Source: Rotaria macrura (Eukaryota; Rotifera; Eurotatoria; Philodinida; Philodinidae). Taken from it: a DNA stretch of 64,000 nucleotides. The position numbers were made by a program, and so were the translations under genes. Every line of letters begins with the position of its first letter. Positions within the stretch are counted from its first letter, which is position 1. The notes beneath the pieces are model-generated. The model was not told the origin of the DNA, made no database searches, and saw only the letters and a list, made by a program, of their open reading frames with translations. This document shows, one piece after another, positions 1 to 11,911 of the stretch. Location: NCBI GenBank assembly GCA_900239685.1, contig OENT01000888.1, positions 1 through 64,000 of the forward strand, in the 5' to 3' direction.

Positions 1-2521
1 ATCATCATTAGGTTACTATTTTCAAGTGCTTCATCAATCCGAAATGATATACTAAAAAAGTAAAGAACAAAAGCTGGAAAGTGTAACATATTTAGATCAT
101 TTCTCAAACTTAGGTTACACGACATTTTCACACTACGTTCTTCAATGAACAATGACCTGCTAGCTGAAACTAAATCTACTCTTCGCATTGAGCGATGAAA
201 AAAATCGAATGATTCGTTCTTCATTTCGAAAGAAATTGGCTATCGACTAAAAGTACACTGTAATCTTTTCCGATTGAAAAATATTTCTAACATAAAAGAG
301 GAAATAGTTATACTTTAAAAATTGACTGCAGCTCAGCTTTCTAAGTCACTCTTAGAACTATCGAAAGTATAATAATCACGTCGTCAATAAAATTTTATAA
401 ATGAATTTCTTTGAAAAAAAGAGCAGTAATCGACAAACTTTTTTTGTCTTTTAATCGGTTCGGTTCGGTTCGTAAAAAACACGAATCGATCCCATCACTG
501 TTACACATAAGGGATGTAATCCATCTTTCTCTAACGTTTATGTAAATAATAAGGAAATAATTTTGCAATTTTTCCACTTATTCAATGGCCTTTTAGAAAA
601 CTGATAAATACTACTATTTAAAATATATGATTAACAACTTTTATCATACTTCTAAATAAAACTGTATGAATACTCATTTATTCATTAAATTCTTCGATAA
701 AGTTATACATGGTGTTACCACTGCCATTAAAAGATTTTCATAAGATTAATTGCGTTTAGTAGCCGATAAAAAATGATATCATTTTTACTAAAAGTAAAAC
801 TATTAAAAAAACAAATGAAAAATCTCGTTATGTGTTAAACCTATTCGAAAAAAACAATATATTGTTGAAATGAAGTATTTCAGGGATGAAATTTCCATTC
901 AAAAATGTATTATTTTGAACGAGAAAAGATTTCCGGCTAGTATAACAAAGTGGCTCACGTGAAAGACTTCTGATTACTGGTTCAGCTGTTCAAATCTAAT
1001 TGTCATCGCTGAAGTTAAAATTCAATGCATTTGTCACGTTAGGCTAAGAGCACCGATAAATGTTGACGACATGGGCTCAGTTAGGATCTGAGATGGATTC
1101 TGATGTCATTTTCAAAATTTTTACATTTTATGTGAAACCAGTTCAGACGCTTCGAATGCTTCACACGGGTCGTGTTTTTTAAGAAAAACTTGCTTGAACG
1201 CAAGTCAAACTACGAACGCATTCAGGCACATTTCTAAAATAAATCGTGCCTAAACGCTTCGTGTGTTTCACTCGGAACGAGTTCACTCGTAGCGTTTTGC
1301 ATGCAAATGAAAAACATTTCAGAAGCGTTTCGATGCAAAAATATTTACTTGGAAATCAAATAAGTAAGCGTTATCATGCACAGCTCACCCTTCAAAACTA
1401 AACTAAGCAGTAATATTTTGCTACTAATGCAGCATATGCAAATATTGAAAAATGAAGATTAATTCATGATAAATCGAGAAAAATGCAGCCACCCACGTCA
1501 TACTATTCATTGATTTTCGTTGATAGCTTATGGCTGCTTTGGGCAATATCCATATTACATTTCATGAGTGTGATTGTGATTTATAGAATTATTTTTTAAT
1601 TACGCTCGATTTCGAATCAAATAAATGGAGCGAAAACGTGCTTCGGCTAATTATACATAGGCCTATATAAAAATGTACGCACCATTCATTTTCACTTACT
1701 TTCTTCATTATTATTTAGAGGCAAGCGTAAGTACCGCAATTTCACACTTTCGAGTTATATAGGTGTGCCCAAAATCTTGAATGAATTTGGGATTTGTCAC
1801 CAAATCTTTTAGGTTAGGACTTGGATTTGAATTCGAATTTCTGAATTTGGTGTATGGTTCCAATATAGTTCTTTGATGTGAATTTCTTCAAGATTTATAT
1901 CCCAAGATTGTCGATATTGCTTCTTTCGGCTTCGATTTGGGATATGGGATTACTGATATATTTTGTATTTGGGTTTGGGAACTGTTTTCAATTTAGCATG
2001 AGTCCAACTTTGGTAGTCGTACTAAACTGAAACCAAATTTCAATCACAAATTCAAATCCCAGCCCAAATGATAAAGACCAAATGCGAATTCCAAATCCCA
2101 AACCCAAATCTGTACCAAATCTAAACAATTTAATATCAATTTATAAGACTTGAGACTCTTTCCTCCATTTTCGGACTCTATCTTACAAAGTCCCATCAGA
2201 TTTTGGTAATTTCAGATCAAACTCAGTCCCAAATCCAAATCCATATCAAAGTCAAACACAAATTTAAATCTATTTTATTTTCAGCTAATCTCCAGGTATT
2301 GAATTTATTGCACCCGTAGGTTGATAAAAAACATATGTTTCGGTCTTCATTGCGAAAACAAGCTGTAACATTTGTATGTTTTCTAATCAAACTAGTTTAT
2401 GATTACTACAGTAATCTATTAAATTTTCATGCTAACTTCCAAAATGCTATTCAGTTTTGGATGATAGAAATGCTTTAGTCAAAAAATTAGGCTTTCAATT
2501 TTTTTAGATTCTCTATCAGAA
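1..2521. other. intergenic, AT-rich, no gene seen
   Basis: I see no convincing coding exon on either strand. A TATA-like run (CTATATAAAAA) at about 1663-1673 lies some 850 bp before the next gene on the plus strand. Directly before that gene, a TTTTTTTAG acceptor-like site near 2500 could end a 5'UTR intron. Both are suggestions only. Confidence 0.4.
1775..2270. repeat. degenerate TTTGGGATTT/AAATCCCAAA repeat
   Basis: The left half is rich in variants of TTGGGATTTG and GGATTTGAATT. The right half carries the complement as CAAATCCCAAACCCAAATC-like units. The whole resembles an old imperfect inverted repeat or foldback element made of short AAATCCC-type motifs. No clean termini or target duplication could be seen. 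Confidence 0.45.
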
Positions 2522-2932
2522 ATGAACAAATTCGCCGTTGTCGTAGTTCTCTTTATCTATCTGCTCGCTGGTGTTATTGTGAGTGCCAATAATTTTAATT
2601 TTCCTACCACACAATGTGCCATTGCTGTTGCCACTAACAACTAAGGGAGTTGTGCGACTGCATTGGCTAAATCGATCTGGAAGGTTCATCAGTGGGGTAA
2701 AGATACACCAATATCTCTGTGTGGAAACCAGTGTAGTGGCAGTTTGAAGGGACGATTTTCAAGACTAAGATGGAGGTGGGATGCCAAATTTCTTTGCTCC
2801 TCTAAAGCCAATGGTTTGGTCGGAAGTGCCAGTGCATCTGGCCGGAATGGAGCAATGAAAGCAGCAATAAACACGTGGATAAGAACAGCAGCAGAAACAG
2901 GTGCCATTAACATCAATGACTTCAATTGTTGA
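2522..2932 (+). pseudogene. small secreted six-cysteine protein, internal TAA
   Basis: The frame opens with ATG at 2522 and a clear signal peptide (MNKFAVVVVLFIYLLAG...VSA, residues 1-23). It then runs 136 codons to a TGA at 2930, broken only by a TAA at 2642-2644 (codon 41, between Asn-Asn and Gly-Ser-Cys). The predicted mature chain is short and basic (an RLRWRW patch) and has six cysteines, which would suit three disulfides, then an Ala/Gly-rich helix-like tail ending in Cys. An AATAAA follows at about 2949. I do not recognise the family; the layout resembles small secreted defence or matrix peptides, but that is a guess. The reading frame after the stop stays coding-like, so the break is recent, a sequencing error, or a polymorphism. 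Confidence 0.6.
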
Positions 2933-4298
2933 TTTTTCCGGTTTCACGAATAAAAACTCTTCTTTTACAAACAACAGTTTCGAGGTTGTTGGCGTGTGTT
3001 ACAAGTTTTTCTGTATGAAATCTCAACCACTCTCTCATAGTCAACGTCTAATAAACAATCCTCGTTCCCTCCTCTCCCAGAACATCCACACTAACTCAAA
3101 CATATCTTCTAATAAAGAATTGAATTCTCTAAAAATGTCTATATCATTTTAAAAACATGTGCTGTCTGACAAGGAAAATTGTCGAAGACCTATATGAAAT
3201 CTTAATAATAATTAGCAATTAATATATCTTTTAATTGGTGATATTTAAGAATTAAATAAATGGCTCAATTCAATTTCGTTTTCTCTATCGAATGATATGA
3301 GTTGAGTTAAGCGCTCATTTTTTCGAACTCGAAAAGCGTAGGTTCTCTGTAAAACCAATATGGCTTCAGATGCTTGCGAATTTTCAAGGTTCCCTGAATG
3401 ATTTTTCGATTTTAATATATATCATCGTATAAAGAATAGTTTTCCCTACCGGATGGTATGCAACTCCATATGCTTTGATGCAGAATAAAAGCTGGGTAAG
3501 AAAAAACGAAATGTTCAAATCATTTTATTTCTCTAGAGAATCAAGCAGTTAAAAAAACAGTCAAAATTCAAGAGCAAAAACGTTTTGAGAGGAATTTATT
3601 TTGTAAAATAAAGTGAAGACTTTTATTTATCGAACGACATGATAGACGTAGAGAAAATATTTTCCTTCTTTGTAAAATTTGCTTCACAAGACAAAAATGG
3701 CAGGGTATCTGAACAATTACTTTACATGCTGTAGGTATCAAAGATCATTTCGTGCAAAACTTCTGTAAAGTGAACTTTTTTCGGAGGGTCCCATATTGTT
3801 TTCTATAGAGAAGTTTAATATATGAATAAAAGGATGCAGTTTTAAAGACAAATTCAGATCGGATAATTTACTTTTGCCATCGATTGACAAAACGACAAAT
3901 GTATCATATCTAGAAGCATGAGGTCAATAGAACATCTCTAAGCAATATATCTCTGATCACACAGTTCATTTCAATACGGAGAGTTATCAAGATATATCGT
4001 AGTTCTATATTAGAAAATTTTCTAAATATCATAAAAACGATTGATAAAAAGCAAAACGTTCAATAGTTCAACACAATATTTGCCAGTTTTACGACGGAAC
4101 GTGTAAGTAATATGGACGTTTTGTATCTACAAGTCTATTAAAATCATCCAGCGATAAAAAAGAGAAAGGATCACAATGACTTGGATGAAGATCATAAATT
4201 GAATGTCATATCTTATGTTGTCTTTCGTGTATTATCCATCCTAAAAATTGCTGTTCTAGTCTATACATTCTCTTGTCTGTGAGGGTGAAAGATATCAT
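2933..4298. other. intergenic, nothing recognised
   Basis: AT-rich sequence beginning with the likely 3'UTR and polyadenylation signal of the small secreted gene. The short open frames here have no recognisable domain, splice context or signal peptide. Confidence 0.4.
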
Positions 4299-4690
4299 TC
4301 ATAAATATAAGTGAATTGAATCTTTATAGGAAATTCGAATATGTTCAATTGCTATCTTCGCTGTTAAAACTTTTTCATTTGTGATTTGAACGCTACGAAC
4401 TTCCATAAAATATGCATCGTAATGTACATGTTTTAATGAAAGTTCTCTGATATGTGAAATTATTTGTATTAAATCATATAAAAAAGAATGATGAAAACGA
4501 CCACTAATACATTGTAATTTTATTGTATTGTACATTGGAACTAATTTTAAAAGTTCAGCCATTGTTTGGGGATTACGTCCTATTAGTCGAAGACATTTTG
4601 AATTTGGTGACATACGAACTACATTGTATAATGAGTTGATTTCATTATCACTGAAATTATGTGGTACTTTCAAGGAGGAAAAAACGTACT
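4299..4690 (-). CDS. LRR/F-box-like fragment, 3' end
   Basis: A minus-strand frame of about 128 codons ends at a stop at 4299 and is open back to the palindromic element at 4700. The translation alternates short leucine-rich stretches (SKCLRLIGRNPQTMAELLK, then YNTIKLQCIS, then HIRELSLKHVHYD), which is the spacing of the degenerate leucine-rich repeats found after F-boxes in many invertebrate orphan genes. No F-box is visible; the 5' part is missing or was displaced by the MITE. It could be a last exon, or a fragment left after insertion. It lies 3' of the DDE-like gene on the same strand, but the protein style differs, so I treat them as separate. Confidence 0.35.
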
Positions 4691-4699
4691 TCTGTTCTT

Positions 4700-4950
4700 C
4701 CCAGGTCGAACGATACGGACCGTTGAGTGGACGCAGTTATACGGACCGTAATATCATTAAAATAGGCCCGTATACGGCCGTATTTTCACAGTATACGGCT
4801 CCACATACGGTACTATTTCTGGGCACAGTAATAAAGGATCGCATACTGTGAAAATACGGCCGTATACGGCCCTATTTCAATGATGTTACGGTCCGTATAA
4901 CTGCGTCCACTCAACGGTCCGTAACGGATATCCGTTTTGATGAACCTGGG
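4700..4950. repeat. 251-bp palindromic MITE, CCCAGGT ends
   Basis: Two arms of about 85 bp are nearly perfect reverse complements around a centre at about 4797-4845. They are built from ATACGGACCGT and GTATACGGCCGTAT motifs. The outer ends read CCCAGGTCG (left) and GAACCTGGG (right). The element is clearly richer in CG dinucleotides than its surroundings. It truncates the last recognisable exon of the DDE-like gene. The same end motif bounds two elements at 35.2-36.0 kb, so it belongs to a family. No unambiguous target duplication. Confidence 0.85.
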
Positions 4951-7900
4951 TTGTGAAGTACGGAAACATGCTTCTCTCTCGTTGGATGATTTTGAGACAT
5001 TATAGATTTGTTTATTTAATTTTAAGAAATTAACACAAGTAAAATCAAGTGGAACGTTAAAATTCAGTAGATCATCACCTATTCCTGATGCTTTAAATGT
5101 TAGCATGCCATTAGCAGAATATTTAATCGAACGAATAGTACTAACGTGTGGCATTACCGATTGAGATAAATAACCTACGAAGTTATTACAAGATCATGAG
5201 TTGAATCTATACTATGAAGAGCAAATTTAATGCATACCTTTATCATTCACAATGTCTCCAACAGCTACTTTTAAATTTTTGACACCGCCATACGCCTCCA
5301 TACCTTCTTTGATATCAAACGCATTTGAAATATCATGACCAGAGTGATGCCAGGCTCGCAGTCGTGACTTAGCAACACCACATACCCTATCGCAAACATC
5401 TTTTCCTTTTTGAATCTCACTGTAATCGCGTACCATCAGCTCGAGACCAGACTGACAGGCAAAGACATACATCTTATTGTTTGGGATTTTTCTGTAACTG
5501 AAGTCATTTCACTTACTTGTTTGCAAATCAAATACTCAGCTTCTGCTGTTGAATGTGAACTAAAGTTACCAGCATTGTCGGATCTTTTATAAATATATTT
5601 AATATGTCGATAATCTTGTTTAAATTTTTCCACTATCGATTGAGTTGCACTTAGTGTATCAAGGTCATTTTGACTTGCAACTGTTAATGCAGCAATGTAT
5701 GTTGATGTGATATAATTAGTATTAGAAACCGCTGTTGATGTTGTTATTGTTGCAGCATTTACTGCTGTAATGGTGTTAGTAGCTTGGGAATTCGCAACGA
5801 CAAATGATCCGACTAAGATCGATAAACCTTTCGTCCCGAAATATTTGTTTTGAGATTCTCGATAATCTTGAGGAATAATCTTTTGACCCCAATCAAATAC
5901 TGCAAATGTTGAGTCCGATGTAAAATTACTAATTATATTTGCTTCTTCATTATCTTGACATACACCACGTACGACATGGCGAAACCATTCAATTATACTT
6001 TCGACTGCATTATGAAAATCATATGAAAATTCTTCCCGATCTTCGTTATCGATTACGTTTGATATGTGGTATTCAATTTCGGCTGACGTATAAACAATAT
6101 TTTCACATTCAGTACATTTTTCTGTATGTGGTATTGAACATGGTGATCGTAGTTCTCGTATTCTTGGATCAGATAATCCATAATTAATACAATGAAACTC
6201 ACAATGAGTATCCTTTTGACAATGCTGAGAATAGCCATGTTTCTGATACAACAATCCCATTTCAATTTGTTTTTGCAAACGTTTTTTTTCCATCCTGTCC
6301 TATTGAAAATTTTTCAACCATACCTGCAAATACGAGTCATCTATCATAAATCAAGAAGGCGTAAGTCTTCATTAGTGACTCATTTAGCTTTCAGTCCTCT
6401 TTCCTCTATAGAAACTGAGTGGAAATACTGTTCTGAAAAAAGCTATCGTAACACATATCACTTGTTGAAAATGTTTACACTGATCATAAACTCGAAAACG
6501 AAGTTAGAAATGGAATATTTCAAATTTTAAGGAACTCAATCTTTTTGCCAAATCATAATGATTAAGTGTAATTTTCAACTTTTAAGCTAGTAATGTTAGA
6601 CTAATCCATCAGAGAAGGCGACAATAGATTTACCTATCAATACTTTCCATGCATCTACTCCATCTGTAACAAATCCATCGAGCCCGGCAAGAGCATGGTG
6701 CTGGCTTGGATTTATTGAATTCAACATGTCATACAGTTTACTAACACTGTATCCATTGAAGTTGGTTTCTACAAAGGTACAGCCATAGAAACAAGAGCTT
6801 TTTATATTAAAAGTCTCTCCTCACATACCATCACAATACTGTTTGTATTGCATTATGACATGATATTTTTGTGTTTGCAATATTTGCTTAGGTAATTCAA
6901 TTTTTGTACCATCATCCATTTTGATTTTAGTTAAACCATACGTCCCTATTCCAAATGCAAATATGATTTATAGTTATTCTCTGAATTTTCAAGAAGTATT
7001 TCATATAATTACCTGATACCGAACTGTCACTTTCGACCAGCCATGATATAACATGTTTCGCAACTAAGGGATCTGTTCGTTGACGATGTTGTATATCATC
7101 TGTTTCACTTTTGATTGTATAATCAGAATTCTTTCGAATTTTTTTTGATAGTTTGGCCGCATGGTAAGAACAGTTAAATTCAGATTGAATTTTTTCACCA
7201 GACCAAGGTTTAGGTAAAATTGACAACTACAATAGAGTATGGTTTTCTCCCTTAAAGATCTTTGCCTAAACATTCAACTTACCAATTGCACTTGTTCTTG
7301 AAAAGGAACTTTATGAGCAACATAAGCTTTGTATAACAATTTCAACTGTTCAATAATTTATTGTGTTATTTCATCACCATAATCATTATTTTCGTTTGAA
7401 TTTGATGCTTCAGCCAAACGAATTAACTTAGATCCTTGATTTGGGACTAAAGCTTCAGCATACTCTTCTTGCAATGATTGCAGCCCACGTTTAAATTTGG
7501 CAGTTAATCGACGAATACTGGATTCTGATTGTTGTTCCAATAGTTTAACTGCTGATGATTTTAGTGGGCTAATTGATGTTCCATGGAATATGGTATTAAA
7601 TTGAGAACGTTTGCTATCAATAGTATATAAATTTCTTTCATCAATCAAATCGCTTGTTGCTGCTGTTAATAATTGATCATCATTATCATTTCTTGTCGTT
7701 TCGCCCTCATTATCATCATAAATGGACAACGTGTTTCGATGTCTTGTACAAAGTCGACTGCCATAAATAAATCCGGGAATGCTTTTTGCAAACTCGAGCT
7801 TTACACGACGATAATCACCCCTAGAAGTCACGAAGGAATACCAAAAGTGTTCACAATCATATTGACTGCAATCTTACTTAGGTCTACGTTGATTATGTGA

Positions 7901-8316
7901 ATGACCGGGATGACCGCACCTTCCATTTTCATGCCAATGTATTCCATACGTATAACGATGCAATGGACAAATAACGAAAGAATTTCTAGTGATTGAAACA
8001 TATGGTGCAATACGATTCACAATTAATTGTTTTTCAGACATTATCATTTGATGTTTTGATTGTTGTATCATATCAAGTGATACTAAATATGATGTTACAT
8101 CGAAGGTATTCAATGTACCAAAATCAATGCAATATTCAGGCCAATCAAGTTTTTTACGTTCTATAGCACAAAGATAAAAAATATCCTCTAGACTTAGATT
8201 ATTATTTCTAAAAACTCACGTTGATTTTGACTTGTTGGACCACAGTTATGGAAAGCGTCAAAAAGACAGCATTTACTATGTATATTAGGACCAAAGCTCG
8301 TTTCTGAATCAGACAT
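4951..8316 (-). pseudogene. DDE-transposase-like orphan gene, seven exons, broken
   Basis: Exons (minus): 8316-7283, 7226-7013, 6945-6829, 6768-6634, 6323-5517, 5451-5238, and 5174 down to the MITE at 4950. All joins are GT-AG and keep phase. The protein has an N-terminal Cys/His-rich part (CGHPGHSH, then DCSQYDCEHFW) and a central helical region. The core carries FDWGQK, then RSDNAGNF, then DYSEIQKGKDVCDR, then SGHDISNA, a series I associate with a large orphan family in sponges, cnidarians and rotifers. The spaced Asp residues look like a DDE/RNase H-fold transposase core; this is inference. Breaks: a frameshift in T5 near 8210, TAA at 7874-7876 and 7358-7360, a frameshift in an A8 run near 6285, and the MITE at the 3' end. 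The intact splice sites argue for fairly recent decay. Confidence 0.65.
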
Positions 8317-10412
8317 CTGTGAGAAATTTCCGACCTTTTTCGATTAATTTACTAGACTGAAGAGAATAGCCTCGTTCCGAGGAAAAATGACAGTTTTCAT
8401 CATGCCAAAGAAGTGGATCGTTAAACGATGAAATTGTTCCCATCCCAAAATAGGGTCTTTTATTTTTCCATTAGTCAATGCGGATGTCAAGAGTGAATTT
8501 TCTTTCGAATTAGAGCACTATACCTCTGTCTGATTACTTAGAACGCATCAAAAAATCAATATTATCCATCCTCTGGAGGGTAGTGCTATTTAGTGTTTAT
8601 ATGAAAGCTTTGTCTCTCGTCTTGCGCTCTTTCAATTTATTTATGCATCGTAGAAAGCTCTTTTCCCTCTATGAAACGGCATATAGGAGTACCAAAAACA
8701 AAGTCTGGCTTCTAATATTATTCTATCAGACACATTGCTCCATTTCATATAATATGTGGAGATAACCTTGAAAATCTTCACCTCATAACGTGCCTGGAAA
8801 GTACCCATCGCTCAAATAGAGTTGATCTTTTTATTAGCCGTCTCAGTCTTTCTAAATAATGTTGTGAAAGTATTAAGATATGCTGTTGTGATGGTGTGAG
8901 TGAGTTCTCTTGACTCGCATCCGGACACATATTCATCTCGCATAAATAAAGAACTTTCCTTTTGTGCATTATACGACTGAAAAGAAAGTATGATGAGTGA
9001 AAAGATTTTCATATATGTATTGCAATACGTGAACCTCCACGGGATGGTTCATATTGAGTTTTTAGGTAGCCCAACATAGACAAACAGACCTACGGACCTA
9101 ATTCGAGTGTCAATTGACTCCTGGGATCCAAGCTGACAAGTGGTAATATTGAAAAACTCCACTACGCAAGTAGCCGATTTCAACACTTAACACCCACCCT
9201 CTATAAAGACGATAAAATTGAAAAATACAAGAATCTTATATCAACATCGACTATTAGATGACAAATGTAAACATAGTAGCATTATCATTGAATTCAGGAT
9301 AAAAAATAAGCTACAAAAACAAAGTTTCATAGAGTTTTGTTGAAAAATATTTACAAAAAAATTGTCGGTTAAAGTGCAAAAAATGGGAAATTTTAGTAAA
9401 AATTCAATATCACGCGTTCCTTACGGAAGTCCAGAGTTTTTCTTTCACCATTATGTATCCCCACTCTTCCGGCATCTACAGTAAAAGTTAGAGCCTTATC
9501 GACTGGATTACGCACAAGATAATTAATGGTGAAATACGACTGCTAGCGGCATCTGTAACTTGATAAAACAGCGACATTTAGAGTTCAGACTTGTGCTGTT
9601 TTGCAGCCTGATAAAAGTTGTACTTGTGCTGAAAATTTCATGTCTCTATGTTGAGCGATTCGAGAATGGCACACTCATTCTTAAAAAGTAATCAATCCTA
9701 AATCTCTAATGAAAGAAATGGGTGTTGTTCTTAAAAATTGAATATCTCAGCAACGGTTTGTGTTGTGAAGCTGCGGTTTGTGGCAAAAAACTCAGAATTG
9801 ATTGCTCTATTGATCTATCTAATTGAAACTAAGTTTGGAGAAACTCGATTGAGCAACCTCTGTGTGCTCTGGTCGTGGCTTATGTGGAATGGCTTAAAAG
9901 CCATTTGTTCCATCATTTTGTGCAGAAGCTTGTTTTCCAGCAATGAAAGGGTCGTCTGAAATATAAGAGATAAACAGATCACAAGTAACGTGAATCGAAA
10001 ATTGATTCACTGGGCCCTAGACTGATAGAACTCACACATGCATGTATATGAACAGCCCACTTCGTCAGCTGTTTCCGCGACAGACCTTGGAATTTCGAAA
10101 AATGATGACTGTATAAGTTCAATTAAGAGAAGAAATACAGAGGGAGAATAAGTGACAGTGGGGTACTGATGAGAAAAAAATGAAAAATTTCCAAGGACAA
10201 TGAATTGAAAAACGCAGCCAAAATAAGAGTGAAATACTGATGCGAAATAGTGACGTTTCACCTAGCAACTGGATCACACCGTTCAAAAATTTAATGATGG
10301 AGGCATCAAAGTTCCTTTTAGGGACTGTGGCTGCCACCCCTCGCTTACTTGATCAGTAGAAGTGTCTATTCCGCGTGAACACTAGGTGGATCCGCCAATA
10401 ATACATGCAGCA
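8317..10412. other. intergenic, nothing recognised
   Basis: Short open frames only, none with a domain, signal peptide or splice context. A GC-richer patch at about 10010-10340 has no recognisable coding content. Confidence 0.35.
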
Positions 10413-10645
10413 GTGTCACATATCCAAGATTTTGGAGAAGTGCTCACTTCTTCCACGGGAGATTCCGCATCTCCCGTGAGGGAAGTAATCTTCTACGCGA
10501 TGGATGTCCATATCTAGGGGAGATTATGCATCTCCTATGGCAGATGGTCACATCTCTCGAGTGTGGGTGTAACGTCCTCCATGGGGGATGCTGTATCTTC
10601 CCTGGGAGACATGAGCACTTCGCCAAAATCTTGGATATGTGACAC
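10413..10645. repeat. 233-bp inverted-repeat element
   Basis: The ends are about 33-bp inverted repeats: GTGTCACATATCCAAGATTT at the left and its near-perfect complement, finishing CTTGGATATGTGACAC, at the right. The interior holds several shorter hairpins (for example CACGGGAGAT with ATCTCCCGTG). It is GC-richer than its flanks and has no coding capacity. It is a MITE or foldback element of unknown superfamily. Confidence 0.8.
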
Positions 10646-10739
10646 GGTTCTTAAAAACATTGGAAGAAGTGGCAAATAATGTTGTGATATATCACGATAA
10701 TAGAATGCTGGTTGTTGTCTGTAATGGATTCATACGGAG

Positions 10740-11095
10740 TTTCTATGGCATGTAATGAGGGGGGGACATGGCTACCCCTGGAGAGGGGGGGAGGTATTTG
10801 GTACCCCCTATGGAGGGGGTGTACTGGAACCCCCGAGGACGGGGGGGGGGGGCGTGTAGACTCAGTGACTTTGTCTGTAATGCGAGGGGATGAGGGGGGA
10901 GCCGCAAAAACTTCACCTTAAAACTTTCACTCACAATTTTCTTCGAAAATACAAGTAGTTCCATAAAAGTGCTCATTTGTGCGATAAAAATGGTCATTTG
11001 TGCCATAAAAGTGGTCATTTGGGCCACAGAAATCGTCACTTGAGGCAGAAAAATGGTTGTTTTTGTGCTTGTTACAGACAGACAGACAGACACAG
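10740..11095. repeat. G-run hairpins, 21-bp tandem repeat, ACAG microsatellite
   Basis: From about 10757 to 10852 several runs of 5-12 G alternate with CCCC runs in imperfect units of about 30 bp (GGTACCCC ... GGAGGGGG), a potential hairpin or G-quadruplex tract. At 10968-11055 an imperfect 21-bp unit repeats four times (TGTGCCATAAAAGTGGTCATT type). It is followed by (ACAG)n at about 11077-11093. The open frame across the tandem repeat is a by-product of a unit length divisible by three. The segment 10860-10960 resembles parts of 20390-20460 and 61640-61700. Confidence 0.7.
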
Positions 11096-11751
11096 GTGAA
11101 TCCCCGTTTCCAGACCCTATCCTTTCAGTCTAGGGAACAGCTTTACACATATGTGTGACTATAAAAGGTTTCTCAAGAAAGAAATCTGTATCGATAAGAA
11201 TGAGTCATGCTCAATCGTCGGTTGTTTAGTTATTCTGGAAAGATCTTTGTATTAATTCGACAATAAGGCATTCGTTCATGTTTTCACTATCTCGAATTAC
11301 CAGATCTTATGAAATGACAAGACAAACTCCGAACTTCGATATTCACTAGTTTTCACTTTTTACTCTGAGATCTATTGCTCATAGGTATGCTATTTCTTTT
11401 CTTCCATAACAATTGAAAATAAAGTACATTTGATACGAAACTCTTTCAAAGATTCTAATGAAAAAACGCTGAAGAATTACGACAGTCACTTGAATTATTC
11501 CCAAAACCATTATCAAATATATATTACATCATATTTTATTCTCTTACGGATTTTCATACTTAATAAGTTCTACCTAATGCAAAATGTTTGAACTCTAAAA
11601 TGATTGGATAATCACAAATATTCCTTCCTAAGCCTCTTGTATTTTATAGACGCTTTCTTTTTCCTGATTTCAGATTCAATATATTTAGCAATGATTTACA
11701 AACAAAGGATACTATTTAATTCGTACTCACCATTTCCAATATTGATATTAG

Positions 11752-11911
11752 NNNNNNNNNNNNNNNNNNNNNNNNNNNNNNNNNNNNNNNNNNNNNNNNN
11801 NNNNNNNNNNNNNNNNNNNNNNNNNNNNNNNNNNNNNNNNNNNNNNNNNNNNNNNNNNNNNNNNNNNNNNNNNNNNNNNNNNNNNNNNNNNNNNNNNNNN
11901 NNNNNNNNNNN
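11752..11911. other. assembly gap (160 N)
   Basis: A run of 160 undetermined bases. It cuts the downstream part of the minus-strand coding segment that starts at 12638. Confidence 1.

Noticed and set aside
4528-5154. Open frames ending in YGPLSGRSYTDRN on both strands
   Set aside because: Identical peptides on both strands arise from the palindromic MITE at 4700-4950.
10743-11093. 116-codon minus-strand frame with repeated TIF/QMT units
   Set aside because: Produced by the 21-bp tandem repeat and the ACAG microsatellite; no start context or homology.
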